A stretch of DNA of 64,000 nucleotides from Sphingomonas kyeonggiensis (GCF_014196745.1 NZ_JACIEH010000001.1:1116001-1180000), one strand, 5' to 3'. Shown: positions 27,797 to 37,650, numbered from the stretch's first letter. Notes: generated by a model from the letters alone, not told the origin. A program made the numbers and translations.

Positions 27797-29173
27797 TTAC
27801 TCGCCCTCACCCTTGGGGATCGGGCCGATGTCCTCCGGCGCGTTCGCCGTCACCGCGAGCATCGCGGTCCAGGCTGCCACATTCTGCCGTAGCTGCTCCG
27901 GATCGATCTTGTCGAGCGTGTCGTCGGGCGTGTGGTGATAATCGAAATAGCGCAGGCCCGACTGGCTGAGGTCGATCACGCCGACGCCGGTGTTGATGAT
28001 CGGGCCGACATCGGTGCCGCCATGCGCCGTGCTGCGGCCGCGCGAGATGCCGAGCGGCGAAAGCACGGTGGCGAGGCGGTCCGCGATCGGCTTGGCACCC
28101 TCGGGCAGGTTCACTTCGAACTTCCAGACGCGATCGGCACCGAAATCCGATTCCTGGGCGAGCACGTGACGCTCATTGGCATGCGCCTTGGCATAGGCCG
28201 TGCCGCCGAAGCCGCCGACTTCCTCCGCCCCGAACCACACGACGCGGATCGTCCGTTTGGGCTGGCCGGCATCCATGATCCGCTTGGCGGCGGCGGTGGT
28301 GATCGCCACGCCCGAGGCATCGTCGATCGCGCCGGTCCCGAGATCCCAGCTGTCGAGATGGCCGCCGACCAGGATGATCCCCGCCGAGGGATCGCTGCCC
28401 GGCACGTCGGCGATGACGTTGCCTGATTCGGCCTCGCCCTTCATCCCCGCGGTGATCTGCACGCGCAGCTTCACCGGGCCGCGCTTGAGCAGCCGCTCGA
28501 GCTGGTCGGCATCGGGCAGCGACAGCGCGGCGGCGCCGATCGGCTTCACGCCCTGCGTCCAGCTGGTGACGCCGGTGTGCGGATTGCGATGATGATCGGT
28601 ACCGATCGAGCGGATCAGGATCGCGGCCGCACCCTTGGTCGCGGCGATGTTCGGGCCGGCGCGGCGGGCGGCGCCGAAATAGCCATATTGCGAGCCGTCC
28701 TGCGTCGGCGTCATCGTGTTCCCGACATAGACGATCTTGCCCTTCACGGCGTCAGCCGGCGCGGCCTGGAGATCGGCGAAGGTCGGGAAGAACACCACCT
28801 CGGCTTCGATCGGCTTGGGACCGGTCGAGCCCGAATTGCCGAGCGCGGCGATGGCGAGCTTCTGCGACGAGGCGCCGAGCACCTCGGCGGTCTCGATGCC
28901 GCGCTCCCAGAGCGGCATCTTGAAGGTCTCGATATGGACGTTCCTGAAGCCGAGCGCGGTGAGCTTCTTCACCGCCCAGGCGCGGGCGCGCGCTTCCGCC
29001 TCGGTCGCGGCCAGGCGCTGGCCGACCTCGGTGGTGAGGCCTTCGGTGATGTCCCAGGCAAGATCGTCCTTCAGCGCGGCATCGCGCAGCGCTGCTGCGT
29101 CATGCGTCTGGGCGAGAGCGGGGAGGGGCAGGGCGAGGGCGGCGACGGCCGCGAGCAGGATGCGCTTGGTCAT
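27797..29173 (-). CDS. Secreted M28 family zinc aminopeptidase/carboxypeptidase
   Basis: The 458-residue precursor has a signal peptide (MTKRILLAAVAALALPLPA, cleavage after LAQ). Zinc and catalytic residues are in LVGGHLDSWDLG, AIDDASGVA, WFGAEEVGG, QESDFGADRV and FDYHHTPDDTLDKI, the classic five-ligand M28 pattern. A protease-associated-like insert (GKIVYVGNTM) precedes them. Such enzymes (PSMA/QC-like clan) trim peptides in the periplasm. ATG at 29173 fits the signal peptide; the longer frame does not. Confidence 0.93.
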   Translation of the reverse strand: MTKRILLAAVAALALPLPALAQTHDAAALRDAALKDDLAWDITEGLTTEVGQRLAATEAEARARAWAVKKLTALGFRNVHIETFKMPLWERGIETAEVLGASSQKLAIAALGNSGSTGPKPIEAEVVFFPTFADLQAAPADAVKGKIVYVGNTMTPTQDGSQYGYFGAARRAGPNIAATKGAAAILIRSIGTDHHRNPHTGVTSWTQGVKPIGAAALSLPDADQLERLLKRGPVKLRVQITAGMKGEAESGNVIADVPGSDPSAGIILVGGHLDSWDLGTGAIDDASGVAITTAAAKRIMDAGQPKRTIRVVWFGAEEVGGFGGTAYAKAHANERHVLAQESDFGADRVWKFEVNLPEGAKPIADRLATVLSPLGISRGRSTAHGGTDVGPIINTGVGVIDLSQSGLRYFDYHHTPDDTLDKIDPEQLRQNVAAWTAMLAVTANAPEDIGPIPKGEGE

Positions 29174-29256
29174 GGCCGGCGACGCTAGTCGCAGGCGAAA
29201 CATTCGGCAATGCACCGACGGTTTCCGCGGCGTTTCCGATGCCATGCCGGGCCGAT

Positions 29257-29274
29257 ATTCAACCGACTGGTTTT
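29257..29274. promoter_or_regulatory. Half-conserved copy of the ATTCAACCGA operator
   Basis: ATTCAACCGACTGGTTTT repeats the left half of the palindrome at 29320 exactly (ATTCAACCGA) and part of the right half (TGGTT). It lies 46 bp before it, in the divergent peptidase-ettA promoter region. Confidence 0.45.
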
Positions 29275-29319
29275 GCAAATTCGTTGAATCCCTTGAATCG
29301 ACTTACACGTGTGGCGGGC

Positions 29320-29339
29320 ATTCAACCGATCGGTTGAAT
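29320..29339. promoter_or_regulatory. Perfect 20-bp palindrome, candidate repressor operator
   Basis: ATTCAACCGATCGGTTGAAT is a perfect inverted repeat in the 327-bp gap 29174-29500 between the divergent M28 peptidase and ettA genes. Its AACCG-AT-CGGTT core resembles operators of TetR-type repressors. A degenerate copy and further TTGAATC segments lie just upstream, which suggests cooperative binding. The regulator is not encoded next to it. Confidence 0.6.
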
Positions 29340-29500
29340 CTACGCCGCTATCGCCCGCCGGGCACGGGAAAAGGGCAACACAGGAAATCCTACATTGCAA
29401 GCGGGGCGCTCCGACGCGGCCGCGTTGCCAATTGGCCGTCCGCTCGCTACATCGCCGCCAAACTTCCTGCATATCCAGACCTGCGAACGGAGACCGCCAC

Positions 29501-31180
<1,680 letters not shown>

Positions 31181-31187
31181 TTAGGGA

Positions 31188-31213
31188 AGAGGGGCGGTTT
31201 TACCCGCCCCTCT
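31188..31213. terminator. Bidirectional terminator after ettA
   Basis: AGAGGGGCGG and CCGCCCCTCT form a perfect 10-bp stem with a TTTTAC loop, 7 bp after the ettA stop. Read on the minus strand it lies only 3 bp after the end of the small ORF at 31217, so it could end transcripts from both sides. Confidence 0.75.
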
Positions 31214-31216
31214 CGA

Positions 31217-31315
31217 TCAGATCAGCAAGAAAATCGCGAAAGCCAGCGATCTGATGATCGCCGATACATCGATCTTCATGTCAACCTTCACTTCGACCTG
31301 AAGTTTTGGCTTCAT
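31217..31315 (-). CDS. Possible 32-residue membrane peptide
   Basis: The ORF encodes an amphipathic, charged N-terminal half (MKPKLQVEVKVDMKIDV) and a hydrophobic C-terminal helix (SLAFAIFLLI). GGAGCAGG lies about nine bases before the ATG. Its ATG overlaps the stop of the ORF at 31312 (ATGA), and a terminator begins 3 bp after its stop. These three signs favour a real gene. I know no family for it. Confidence 0.4.
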   Translation of the reverse strand: MKPKLQVEVKVDMKIDVSAIIRSLAFAIFLLI

Positions 31316-31476
31316 AAGGGCCTGCTCCGGGTCGCGACGCGCCGCAGACCCAAAGAGTTTGCGGGTTGGCCCCTGCGTTTCGGTTTGATCCCCGGTCGCA
31401 GGTTACGGACCCGCCGTCCACGTTCTAGACCGCTTCTGGCGGCAGCGTTTGGATTAGCCGGTCCTTGGGGAACCAT
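31312..31476 (-). CDS. Possible 54-residue basic ORF coupled to the membrane peptide
   Basis: A basic, Arg/Pro-rich frame (MVPQGPANPNAAARS at the start, RRVATRSRPL at the end) whose TGA overlaps the next ATG. No ribosome-binding site is evident and the composition looks non-globular, so it may instead be a non-coding leader. Nothing else is recognisable in the stretch 31214-31660, which is less GC-biased than its flanks. Confidence 0.2.
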   Translation of the reverse strand: MVPQGPANPNAAARSGLERGRRVRNLRPGIKPKRRGQPANSLGLRRVATRSRPL

Positions 31477-31660
31477 CCGGAAACCCGAGGAGAGTCAGCA
31501 CGCTGCTTTAGGCTAGCCGCTCAACCTTATTCGGTACCACCCGAGGGCGAGAGCGCGCCTAGAGATAGGATCATACTGTCAGCAAGGTTGGTCAATGACC
31601 TAGTTGCGCAGATATGCATAAGATTGTGGATAATGGATAACGTTTGAAACTGCGCTGAGA

Positions 31661-31695
31661 AAAAACCTGCTCCGGCAAGTTGCTGGAGCGGTTTT
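31661..31695. terminator. Hairpin with A- and T-runs
   Basis: AAAACC-T-GCTCC and GGAGC-GGTTTT pair around an 11-base loop, with one bulged T. The A-run on the left and T-run on the right would allow termination in both directions. It lies 120 bp before the chemotaxis receptor gene. Confidence 0.6.
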
Positions 31696-31712
31696 CTGAC
31701 CAAGATCGAGAT

Positions 31713-31742
31713 GCGCCCGGGTGGAAACGCCCGGGCGTTTTT
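31713..31742 (+). terminator. Rho-independent terminator upstream of the chemotaxis receptor
   Basis: GCGCCCGGG and CCCGGGCGT form a 9-bp stem with a TGGAAACG loop followed by TTTTT. Two plus-strand terminators in 80 bp imply a transcript arriving from 31.2-31.6 kb. Confidence 0.75.
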
Positions 31743-31814
31743 CGTTGCGGTTCCGGGCTTCGTTCCGATTCGGCTCTATAAATTCCGTAATTTACGATGC
31801 CCCGGAGTTGAATC

Positions 31815-33581
31815 ATGACCCTGAAGCAGAAGCTGCTCTCCGCCCTGGTGATGCTGGGACTCGTCCTTGGCGCCGTCATCGCGGGCTTTTCCTGGTCGGC
31901 GACCACGAGCCGCAATGCGCTGGGCACGGTGCTGGCGGACCGCGTGATCCCTCTGAAGGACCTGAAGCTGGTCGCGGACAATTATGCGGTGGGCATCGTC
32001 GACTCCGCGCACAAGGCCAGGAACGGCAATATCAGCTTCGCCCAGGCGATGCAGAATATCGAGAAGAGCAAGGCCGCGATCGACGCGGCGTGGAAGCGCT
32101 ATGCCGCGACTGACGCCACCGAGAATGAGGAAGCGCTCGCCAAACAGGCCGAGGCCGCGATGGCCAAGGCCAATGAGGGCGTCGCCCGGCTCGAGACGAT
32201 GCTGCGCACCGGCGACCGCGCTGGGTTGGACCGGTTCGTGATGGGGGAGATCTATGCGGACGTGGATCCGGTCTCGGACACGGTGGGCAAGCTCGTTGCC
32301 CTGCAGATCAGTGTTGCCAGCGACGTGACCACCAGCGCGCTGTCCAGCGCCAACACCGCGATGACCGTGGTGATCGTGCTCGGCCTGATCGCGCTCGGCG
32401 TGCTCGGCGGGGCTTTCTATATCGTCAGCCGCAAGGTCGTGGCGCCGATCAAGGGGCTGGCCGACGTGATCCACGGGATGGCGCGTGCCACCGGCACGAC
32501 CAAGGTGCCACATACCGACCAGCGCGACGAGATCGGCGACATTGCCCGCGCGGTCGATGCCTATCTGGAATCGGTGATCGCCAAGGAGCGCGATGCCGCC
32601 GCTGCCGCCGCCGAGACCCAGCGCATCGTCACCACCGCGCTGAGCCAGGGCCTGTCGTCACTCGCAGAGGGCGACCTGACCGAAGAGATCTCGGTGGCGT
32701 TCCCGGATAGCTATGCGACGCTCAAGACCAACTTCAACAGCGCGCTGACCGCGCTGCGCAAGCTGATCTCGACGGTGAACGAAGGTGCCGCGGCGATCCA
32801 GACCGGCTCGCACGAGATCGCCCAGGCCTCGGAAGACCTGGCGCGCCGTACCGAGGGTAATGCCGCGAGCCTCGAGGAGACCTCGGCAGCGCTCGCCCAG
32901 ATGGACGAGCGTCTGCGCGGCACCGCCGAGTCGGCGAGCCAGACCGTGCGCAGCGCCGACGAGGCGATCCGGGTGGTCGGCGACGGCCGTTCGCTCGCCG
33001 AGCAGGCGGTCACCGCGATGGGCCGGGTCAGCGACAGCGCCCGCGGCATCGACGACGTGATCGAGGGCCTCGACAAGATCGCCTTCCAGACGCGCGTGCT
33101 CGCGATGAACGCCGCAGTCGAAGCCGGTCGCGCCGGCGAGGCGGGGCGTGGCTTCGCGGTGGTCGCGGACCTGGTCTCCGCGCTCGCCATGCGCGCCGAG
33201 GAAGAGGCGAAGCGTGCCCGCGAGCAGCTGACGGTCACCCAGGACGAGGTCGGCTCGGCCGTGGAAGCGGTGCAGCGCATGGATACGGCGCTGGAGGCGA
33301 TCTCGGGCGGCGTGGGCGCGGTCCACAAGCTGCTCGAGACCATGGCGGCGGACAACCAGGCCCAGTCGACGGCGATTACCCAGATCGTCACCGCGGTGAG
33401 CGAGATGGACCAGTCGACCCAGCAGAATGCGGCGATGGTGGAAGAGACTTCGGCGGCCTCGCGCAACCTGGCCGAGGAAGTCGGCAATCTGGCCGAGCAG
33501 GCCGGCCGCTTCCGCACCGAGCGGACACGTGCCGCCGCGCCGCGCGGGCAGGTGGTGCAGCTCCACAGCGTCGCCGCCTGA
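31815..33581 (+). CDS. Methyl-accepting chemotaxis protein
   Basis: The 588-residue receptor has a first membrane helix (about 7-28), a helical periplasmic four-helix-type domain rich in Ala and Glu (30-175), a second helix (about 178-202) and a HAMP domain (VVAPIKGLADVIHGMA onwards). A second HAMP-like stretch (LSSLAEGDLTEEI) precedes a long coiled-coil signalling domain. The hairpin tip reads IAFQTRVLAMNAAVEAGRAG, matching the consensus except Arg-Val for Asn-Leu. There is no CheB/R-binding pentapeptide at the end. No che or flagellar gene is in the window, so it is an orphan receptor. Confidence 0.93.
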   Translation: MTLKQKLLSALVMLGLVLGAVIAGFSWSATTSRNALGTVLADRVIPLKDLKLVADNYAVGIVDSAHKARNGNISFAQAMQNIEKSKAAIDAAWKRYAATDATENEEALAKQAEAAMAKANEGVARLETMLRTGDRAGLDRFVMGEIYADVDPVSDTVGKLVALQISVASDVTTSALSSANTAMTVVIVLGLIALGVLGGAFYIVSRKVVAPIKGLADVIHGMARATGTTKVPHTDQRDEIGDIARAVDAYLESVIAKERDAAAAAAETQRIVTTALSQGLSSLAEGDLTEEISVAFPDSYATLKTNFNSALTALRKLISTVNEGAAAIQTGSHEIAQASEDLARRTEGNAASLEETSAALAQMDERLRGTAESASQTVRSADEAIRVVGDGRSLAEQAVTAMGRVSDSARGIDDVIEGLDKIAFQTRVLAMNAAVEAGRAGEAGRGFAVVADLVSALAMRAEEEAKRAREQLTVTQDEVGSAVEAVQRMDTALEAISGGVGAVHKLLETMAADNQAQSTAITQIVTAVSEMDQSTQQNAAMVEETSAASRNLAEEVGNLAEQAGRFRTERTRAAAPRGQVVQLHSVAA

Positions 33582-33610
33582 AACCTTCACCCCGGGGGAT
33601 CGCTTGCCGC

Positions 33611-34435
33611 TCAGAAGCGGCGGGCGATCCCCATATAGAGTTCCACGTCCGGGCTGGCGTGATTGAGCCCGGCCACGGCGCCCATGTCGAGCTGGAGGTT
33701 CGATCTCGGCTGCCAGGCGACCGAGAGGCTGGCGAGCGCCTGGGTGGCGTGGCCGGCCGGATCGCGGTCGCGCACCGCCTGCAACTCGAACGCGCTGCTC
33801 ACCGACGAGGTGAGGGCGGTGGTGAGGCCGATGGCGCTGCCATAAGCGAGGTGGCGGCCATGGCGGTCCTGGTCCACGGCGGCGTCGATCTCGGGTGTCA
33901 GCGAGAGGCCGATCTTGTCGGTGAGGCTGTAGCTGAGCGGCACGATCAGCCCGGCGCCCCAGTCGCCCGCGCCGATCGTCGCGCCGCCCACCGGCAGCGT
34001 GGCATAGGGCATGACCGCGGCGGCGAAGCCCGAACCGTCGGGATGCGAGAGGTTGCGGCGGACCGCTAGGGTTACGTCGCCGGTGCCGCCGTCGTGGGTG
34101 ACGGCGCCGGTGCCGCCGTCGTGGGTGACGGCGCCGGTGGTCCGGTCGCGCTTGCGGACGGTGCCCAGCGCGGTCCAGCCGAGCTGGATCTCGGCATGCT
34201 GGGCGATACCGTAGCGGAGCAGCAGGTCGCCAAAGGTGAAGCTGTCGCTGCGCTGGCCGGCGTCGCGGTCGAGCGACCAGTCGATCGTGCCCATCTCCGC
34301 GACCAGATGGCCGGGATCGACGGTGCAGGCGGGCGTGTCGAGGCCGGGACGGTCGGGGCAGAGCGGGCGCAGGTCCTGCGCTTCGGCGGTGCCGATGGCG
34401 GCGAATGCGGCGGCCAGGGTCAGGGCGAGCTTCAT
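33611..34435 (-). CDS. Outer-membrane beta-barrel protein, MetA-pathway-of-phenol-degradation type
   Basis: The 274-residue precursor has a signal peptide (cleavage after GTAEAQ) and a chain of amphipathic beta strands (LLLRYGIAQHAEIQLGW, GDVTLAVRRNL, GLIVPLSYSLTDKIGLSLTPE) ending in a C-terminal aromatic residue (IARRF), as in outer-membrane barrels. The pattern matches transporter-like proteins of the MetA phenol-degradation family. Residues GAVTHDGGT are present twice in tandem, encoded by an exact 27-bp duplication. Function unknown; no aromatic-degradation genes are adjacent. Confidence 0.78.
   Translation of the reverse strand: MKLALTLAAAFAAIGTAEAQDLRPLCPDRPGLDTPACTVDPGHLVAEMGTIDWSLDRDAGQRSDSFTFGDLLLRYGIAQHAEIQLGWTALGTVRKRDRTTGAVTHDGGTGAVTHDGGTGDVTLAVRRNLSHPDGSGFAAAVMPYATLPVGGATIGAGDWGAGLIVPLSYSLTDKIGLSLTPEIDAAVDQDRHGRHLAYGSAIGLTTALTSSVSSAFELQAVRDRDPAGHATQALASLSVAWQPRSNLQLDMGAVAGLNHASPDVELYMGIARRF
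34081..34134. repeat. Tandem 27-bp duplication inside a beta-barrel gene
   Basis: The unit CGGTGCCGCCGTCGTGGGTG followed by ACGGCGC occurs twice, exactly, at 34081-34107 and 34108-34134. It adds nine residues in frame to a probable surface loop. The lack of any base change suggests a recent slippage event. Confidence 0.9.
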
Positions 34436-34493
34436 GGCGGCGGCATAGACGGTTCGCAGGCGGCGCGGTAGCTTCCGTTGGAGGGGGAGCCGC

Positions 34494-35498
34494 ATGCGAG
34501 AATGGATCAGGGAACGTGCCGGGCGGATAGTCCTGCTGGTCATCCTGGCGGCGCTGTTCCTGTCACCCTTCGTGGCGCTGCGCTGGATGACTTCGGTGCC
34601 AGGCAAGTCCTGGGAGGGGCCGCTGCCGCCGCTCAGCCCGGCCGAGCGGGAACTTGCAGGGCGGCTGCGCGGGCATGTCACGGCGATCGCGAGCAAGCCG
34701 CACAACATCGGCCATGCCACGGGCTATGCCGCGGCGCTCGCCTATATCGAGCAGGAGCTGACGGCGGCGGGCTACAAGGTGACGCGCCAGGCCTTTGACG
34801 AAGGGCTGGCGGTCAATCTCGAAGCGGTGATCGAGCCGCGCTCGGCCGGCGCGCCGACCCTGGTGGTGGGCGCGCATTACGACAGCGCGCGGGGTGCGCC
34901 GGGCGCCAACGACAATGGCAGCGGCACCGCCGCGCTGCTCGAGCTCGCCCGGCTGCTCGCCGATCTGCGCGGCAAGGGCAATGTGCGCATCCGGCTCGCC
35001 TTCTTCGCCAATGAGGAGCCGCCCTTCTTCAAGACCGACCGGATGGGCAGCCTGGTCTATGCCCGGGCGCTGGCGGACAAGGGGCAGAAGCCCGATGCGA
35101 TGTTCTCGCTGGAGACGCTGGGTTTCTACGACGAAGCGCCCGGGAGCCAGCATTACCCGTTCCCGCTCGGCGCGCTCTATCCGGACACGGGGAATTTCGT
35201 CGCGTTCGTCGGCACCGTCTCGTCACGGCCGCTGGTGCGCAGGGCGGTCGGGGAATTCCGCGCGGTGGCGCGGTTTCCCAGCGTCGGCGGGACTGCGCCG
35301 GGCTTCGTCCAGGGGATCGACTGGTCGGATCACTGGTCGTTCGGCGAGATCGGCGTACCGGCGCTGATGATCACCGACACCGCGCCGTTCCGCTATCCGC
35401 ACTATCACAAGCTGACGGATACGCCGGACAAGCTCGACTATGACCGGCTTGCCCGGGTTACGGCGGGACTGGAGCGGATGCTGCGCGGCTGGCGGTGA
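34494..35498 (+). CDS. Membrane-anchored M28 family peptidase
   Basis: The 334-residue protein has an N-terminal membrane anchor (IVLLVILAALFLSPFVAL) and an M28 zinc peptidase domain: VGAHYDSARGAPGANDNGSG holds the first His and Asp ligands, FFANEEPPFF the Glu pair, LETLGFYDEA the next acidic ligand, and PHYHKLTDTPDKLDY the last His. It should cut short peptides on the periplasmic side. ATG follows GGAGGGGGAG. It is divergent from the beta-barrel gene by 58 bp, so a shared promoter region is likely. Confidence 0.92.
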   Translation: MREWIRERAGRIVLLVILAALFLSPFVALRWMTSVPGKSWEGPLPPLSPAERELAGRLRGHVTAIASKPHNIGHATGYAAALAYIEQELTAAGYKVTRQAFDEGLAVNLEAVIEPRSAGAPTLVVGAHYDSARGAPGANDNGSGTAALLELARLLADLRGKGNVRIRLAFFANEEPPFFKTDRMGSLVYARALADKGQKPDAMFSLETLGFYDEAPGSQHYPFPLGALYPDTGNFVAFVGTVSSRPLVRRAVGEFRAVARFPSVGGTAPGFVQGIDWSDHWSFGEIGVPALMITDTAPFRYPHYHKLTDTPDKLDYDRLARVTAGLERMLRGWR

Positions 35499-35503
35499 GC
35501 GGT

Positions 35504-36226
35504 CTATCGCTTGCGACGGACGAATGCGCCGCCGTCACGCCGGTCGACTTCGAAGCCGGGCACGGCCTCGAACAGATCCGAGAGGCGAGCGAAGCCATAG
35601 TTGCGGCTGTCGAAGCTCGAGCGATTGGCCGCACGCTGGCCGACCGCGCTCAGGCTAGCATACCCCTTGGCATCCCGCTGCGAAGCCTCATAGGCGTCGA
35701 TCAGCAGGCGGACGACTTCCTCGTCGACGGAAGGCGCGGCAGGAGTCGATGCCTTGACCTGGGGCACGGGCTTCTTCGGCGCGGTCTCGAAGGTGCCGAC
35801 ATCGATGAAGCGGTTGCAGGCCTGGCGGAAGCCCTCGGGCGTTTTCGCTTCGCCAAAGCCGAAGACGACCAGGCCATCCTGACGGAGGCGGGTGACCAGC
35901 GGCATGAAATCGCTGTCCGACGACATGATCCCGAAGCCGGTGACCCGCCCGCCCGCGAGCAGGTCCATCGCGTCGATCGCCATCTTCATGTCGGTGGCGT
36001 TCTTCTGCTTGGTGATGTCGAACTGCTGCTGGGGCTCCAGCGCATAGCTGAGCGCCACGTTCGCCCAGCCATCGAGCCCTGGCTTGCGCCAATTGCCATA
36101 GATGCGGCGGATGTTGACCGTGCCGATTTCGGCCAGCACGGTCAGCACCGGATCGATGTGCTTTGCGGACGCATTGTCCGCGTCGATCAGCAGGGCGACG
36201 TTCCCGGTGGGGGGCCGCTCCTGCAT
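35504..36226 (-). CDS. NYN-domain ribonuclease-like protein with OST-HTH-type C-terminus
   Basis: The 240-residue protein begins NVALLIDADNASAKHID, the acidic start of the NYN (PIN-like, LabA/DUF88) fold. IYGNWRKPGLDGW, KNATDMKMAIDAMDLL and GIMSSDSDFMPLVTRLR supply the other acidic residues. After a Pro/Ala linker (VPQVKASTPAAPS) comes an OST-HTH/LOTUS-like segment (EEVVRLLIDAYEAS, YGFARLSDLFEAVPGFEV), which in related proteins binds RNA. ATG at 36226 begins 4 bp after the DoxX stop, so the two are probably co-transcribed. Confidence 0.88.
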   Translation of the reverse strand: MQERPPTGNVALLIDADNASAKHIDPVLTVLAEIGTVNIRRIYGNWRKPGLDGWANVALSYALEPQQQFDITKQKNATDMKMAIDAMDLLAGGRVTGFGIMSSDSDFMPLVTRLRQDGLVVFGFGEAKTPEGFRQACNRFIDVGTFETAPKKPVPQVKASTPAAPSVDEEVVRLLIDAYEASQRDAKGYASLSAVGQRAANRSSFDSRNYGFARLSDLFEAVPGFEVDRRDGGAFVRRKR

Positions 36227-36230
36227 CGAT

Positions 36231-36614
36231 TCAGGCCTTCTTGGCCGTTGCCGCATCCGCGCTCCACGTGCCGCCGCCGGCGGCTGCGAGGTAGAGGAAG
36301 ATGAAGCTGTAGAGCAGGATAGCCTCGCCGCCGTTCACGGCCGGGAAAAAGCCGTTCGGGAAGTGCGCGATGAAATAGCCGACCGCGCACATGCCCGAGG
36401 CGATGAACGCCACAGGACGGGTGAACAGGCCGATCACCAGCAGCGCGCCGCCGACCAGCTCGATCGTACCTGCGGCATAGAGCAGCGGGTTGAGCGGGTA
36501 GGGGAAGGGCGGAATGCCGAAGAACTTCGAGAGGCCGTGCTGCAGGAAGCTGAGGCCGGCGACGAAACGCAGGACGCTCAGCAGCTTGCCGGACCAACTA
36601 GCGGGAATGGGCAT
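36231..36614 (-). CDS. DoxX family membrane protein
   Basis: The 127-residue protein has four membrane helices. RFVAGLSFLQHGLSKFFG is the DoxX first-helix signature, followed by AAGTIELVGGALLVIGLFTRPVAF and FNGGEAILLYSFIFLYLA-like segments (here PAVNGGEAILLYSF). DoxX proteins are linked to quinone or thiol redox processes at the membrane, often without a known partner. The ATG is preceded by GGAGAAAA. It is the first gene of the pair with the NYN protein. Confidence 0.9.
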   Translation of the reverse strand: MPIPASWSGKLLSVLRFVAGLSFLQHGLSKFFGIPPFPYPLNPLLYAAGTIELVGGALLVIGLFTRPVAFIASGMCAVGYFIAHFPNGFFPAVNGGEAILLYSFIFLYLAAAGGGTWSADAATAKKA

Positions 36615-36777
36615 GAGGTTTTCTCCTCGACCGGCGCGCGTCCTTGCGTGCCGTTTCGAAGCTGAAATGTTTCACTTCATGTCCGATCGGTCAACCTGAC
36701 GCCCCGGAAACCGAATGTTTCCGATCAGGCGCAGTGCGGGCGATGCCTCGCCTCAGCGCCGATCATCGCGGTCCGCC

Positions 36778-37056
36778 TCAGGCGGTGAAGCGCTTGGTAA
36801 AGCCCTTGGCGTGCTTGTCCTCGGCGGTCTGGAAGGCCTCGACATGGTCGACCACCGCCATGGGCGGACCTTCACGGCAAGCCTCGGTGAGCGAGTTCAG
36901 CGCCTCGTCATCGCCCTCGGCGAGCAGCTCGACGCGCCCGTCGTTCAGATTGCGGACCCAGCCCTTCACGCCAAGCTGCTTGGCGGTCCGTACCGCCCAG
37001 TCCCGAAAGCCGACGCGCTGCACGCGGCCCGACACATAAATACGCTGTGCCGTCAT
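36778..37056 (-). CDS. acyP: Acylphosphatase
   Basis: The 92-residue enzyme hydrolyses acyl phosphates. VSGRVQRVGFRDWA carries the phosphate-binding Arg, and GWVRNLNDGRVELLAEG contains the catalytic Asn. The length matches the family (about 90). It is monocistronic; no promoter or regulator is obvious. Confidence 0.95.
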   Translation of the reverse strand: MTAQRIYVSGRVQRVGFRDWAVRTAKQLGVKGWVRNLNDGRVELLAEGDDEALNSLTEACREGPPMAVVDHVEAFQTAEDKHAKGFTKRFTA

Positions 37057-37163
37057 ATGTCCCCACGCTCATTTTTGTACCCGGCCGCAACCCTTCGGCC
37101 TGGGCACAGTTCTATCATTTTGAAGATGCGAGGGAATCCTTTCGCGCGGCGGCTCGTCGCGCG

Positions 37164-37640
37164 TCAGGGGTAAGTGATCGCAATCACTTCATATTCGCGC
37201 TCGCCGGCGGGCAGGCTGACCCGGCGCAGATCACCGATGCCGGCGCCGCGCAAGGCACGGGCGAGGGGAGCGTTCCAGCCCACCAGGCCCTTGGCCGCAT
37301 CGGCTTCGTCATCGCCAACCAGGGTCAGCGTGCGGTGGTTGTCGTCTTCATCCGCGATGGTGACCGTGGCACCGAAATAGGCGCGGCTCTTGTCCTCCTG
37401 CCGCGCCGGATCGACGACCTTGGCCGCCTTCATCCGCTTGGAGAGCCAACCCAGCCGCCGGTCGATCTCGCGCAGGCGCTTGCGGCCATAGATATAGTCG
37501 CCATTCTCGGACCGGTCGCCATTGCCGGCGGCCCAGGAGATCGTCTCGACCAGAGCGGGGCGCTCCCTGGAGAAAAGGGCTTCATACTCGGTCCGGAGCG
37601 CGGCGTAGCCGGCGGGGGTGATGTAGTTGGGGCGGTCCAT
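37164..37640 (-). CDS. greB: Transcription elongation factor GreB-type
   Basis: The 158-residue protein begins NYITPAGYAALRTEYEALF and has an N-terminal coiled coil with the acidic tip region GDRSENGDYIYGRKRLREID, followed by an FKBP-like C-domain (VVDPARQEDKSRAYFGATV, TLVGDDEADAAKGLVGW). GreB rescues backtracked RNA polymerase by stimulating RNA cleavage. The tip acids Asp/Glu are present. ATG at 37640 was chosen because the longer frame starts inside an interspersed repeat and adds a repeat-encoded PAFAGMT peptide. Confidence 0.9.
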   Translation of the reverse strand: MDRPNYITPAGYAALRTEYEALFSRERPALVETISWAAGNGDRSENGDYIYGRKRLREIDRRLGWLSKRMKAAKVVDPARQEDKSRAYFGATVTIADEDDNHRTLTLVGDDEADAAKGLVGWNAPLARALRGAGIGDLRRVSLPAGEREYEVIAITYP

Positions 37641-37650
37641 TTCCACTTTC

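Noticed and set aside
31625..31633. Perfect DnaA-box sequence TGTGGATAA
   Set aside because: Only one box is present, without the cluster, AT-rich unwinding region or dnaA/hemE context expected of an origin.
31214..31660. Possible tmRNA, 6S RNA or RNase P RNA gene
   Set aside because: I looked for the RNase P core sequence, a tmRNA tag-peptide frame and tRNA-like ends on both strands and found none; an unknown RNA cannot be excluded.
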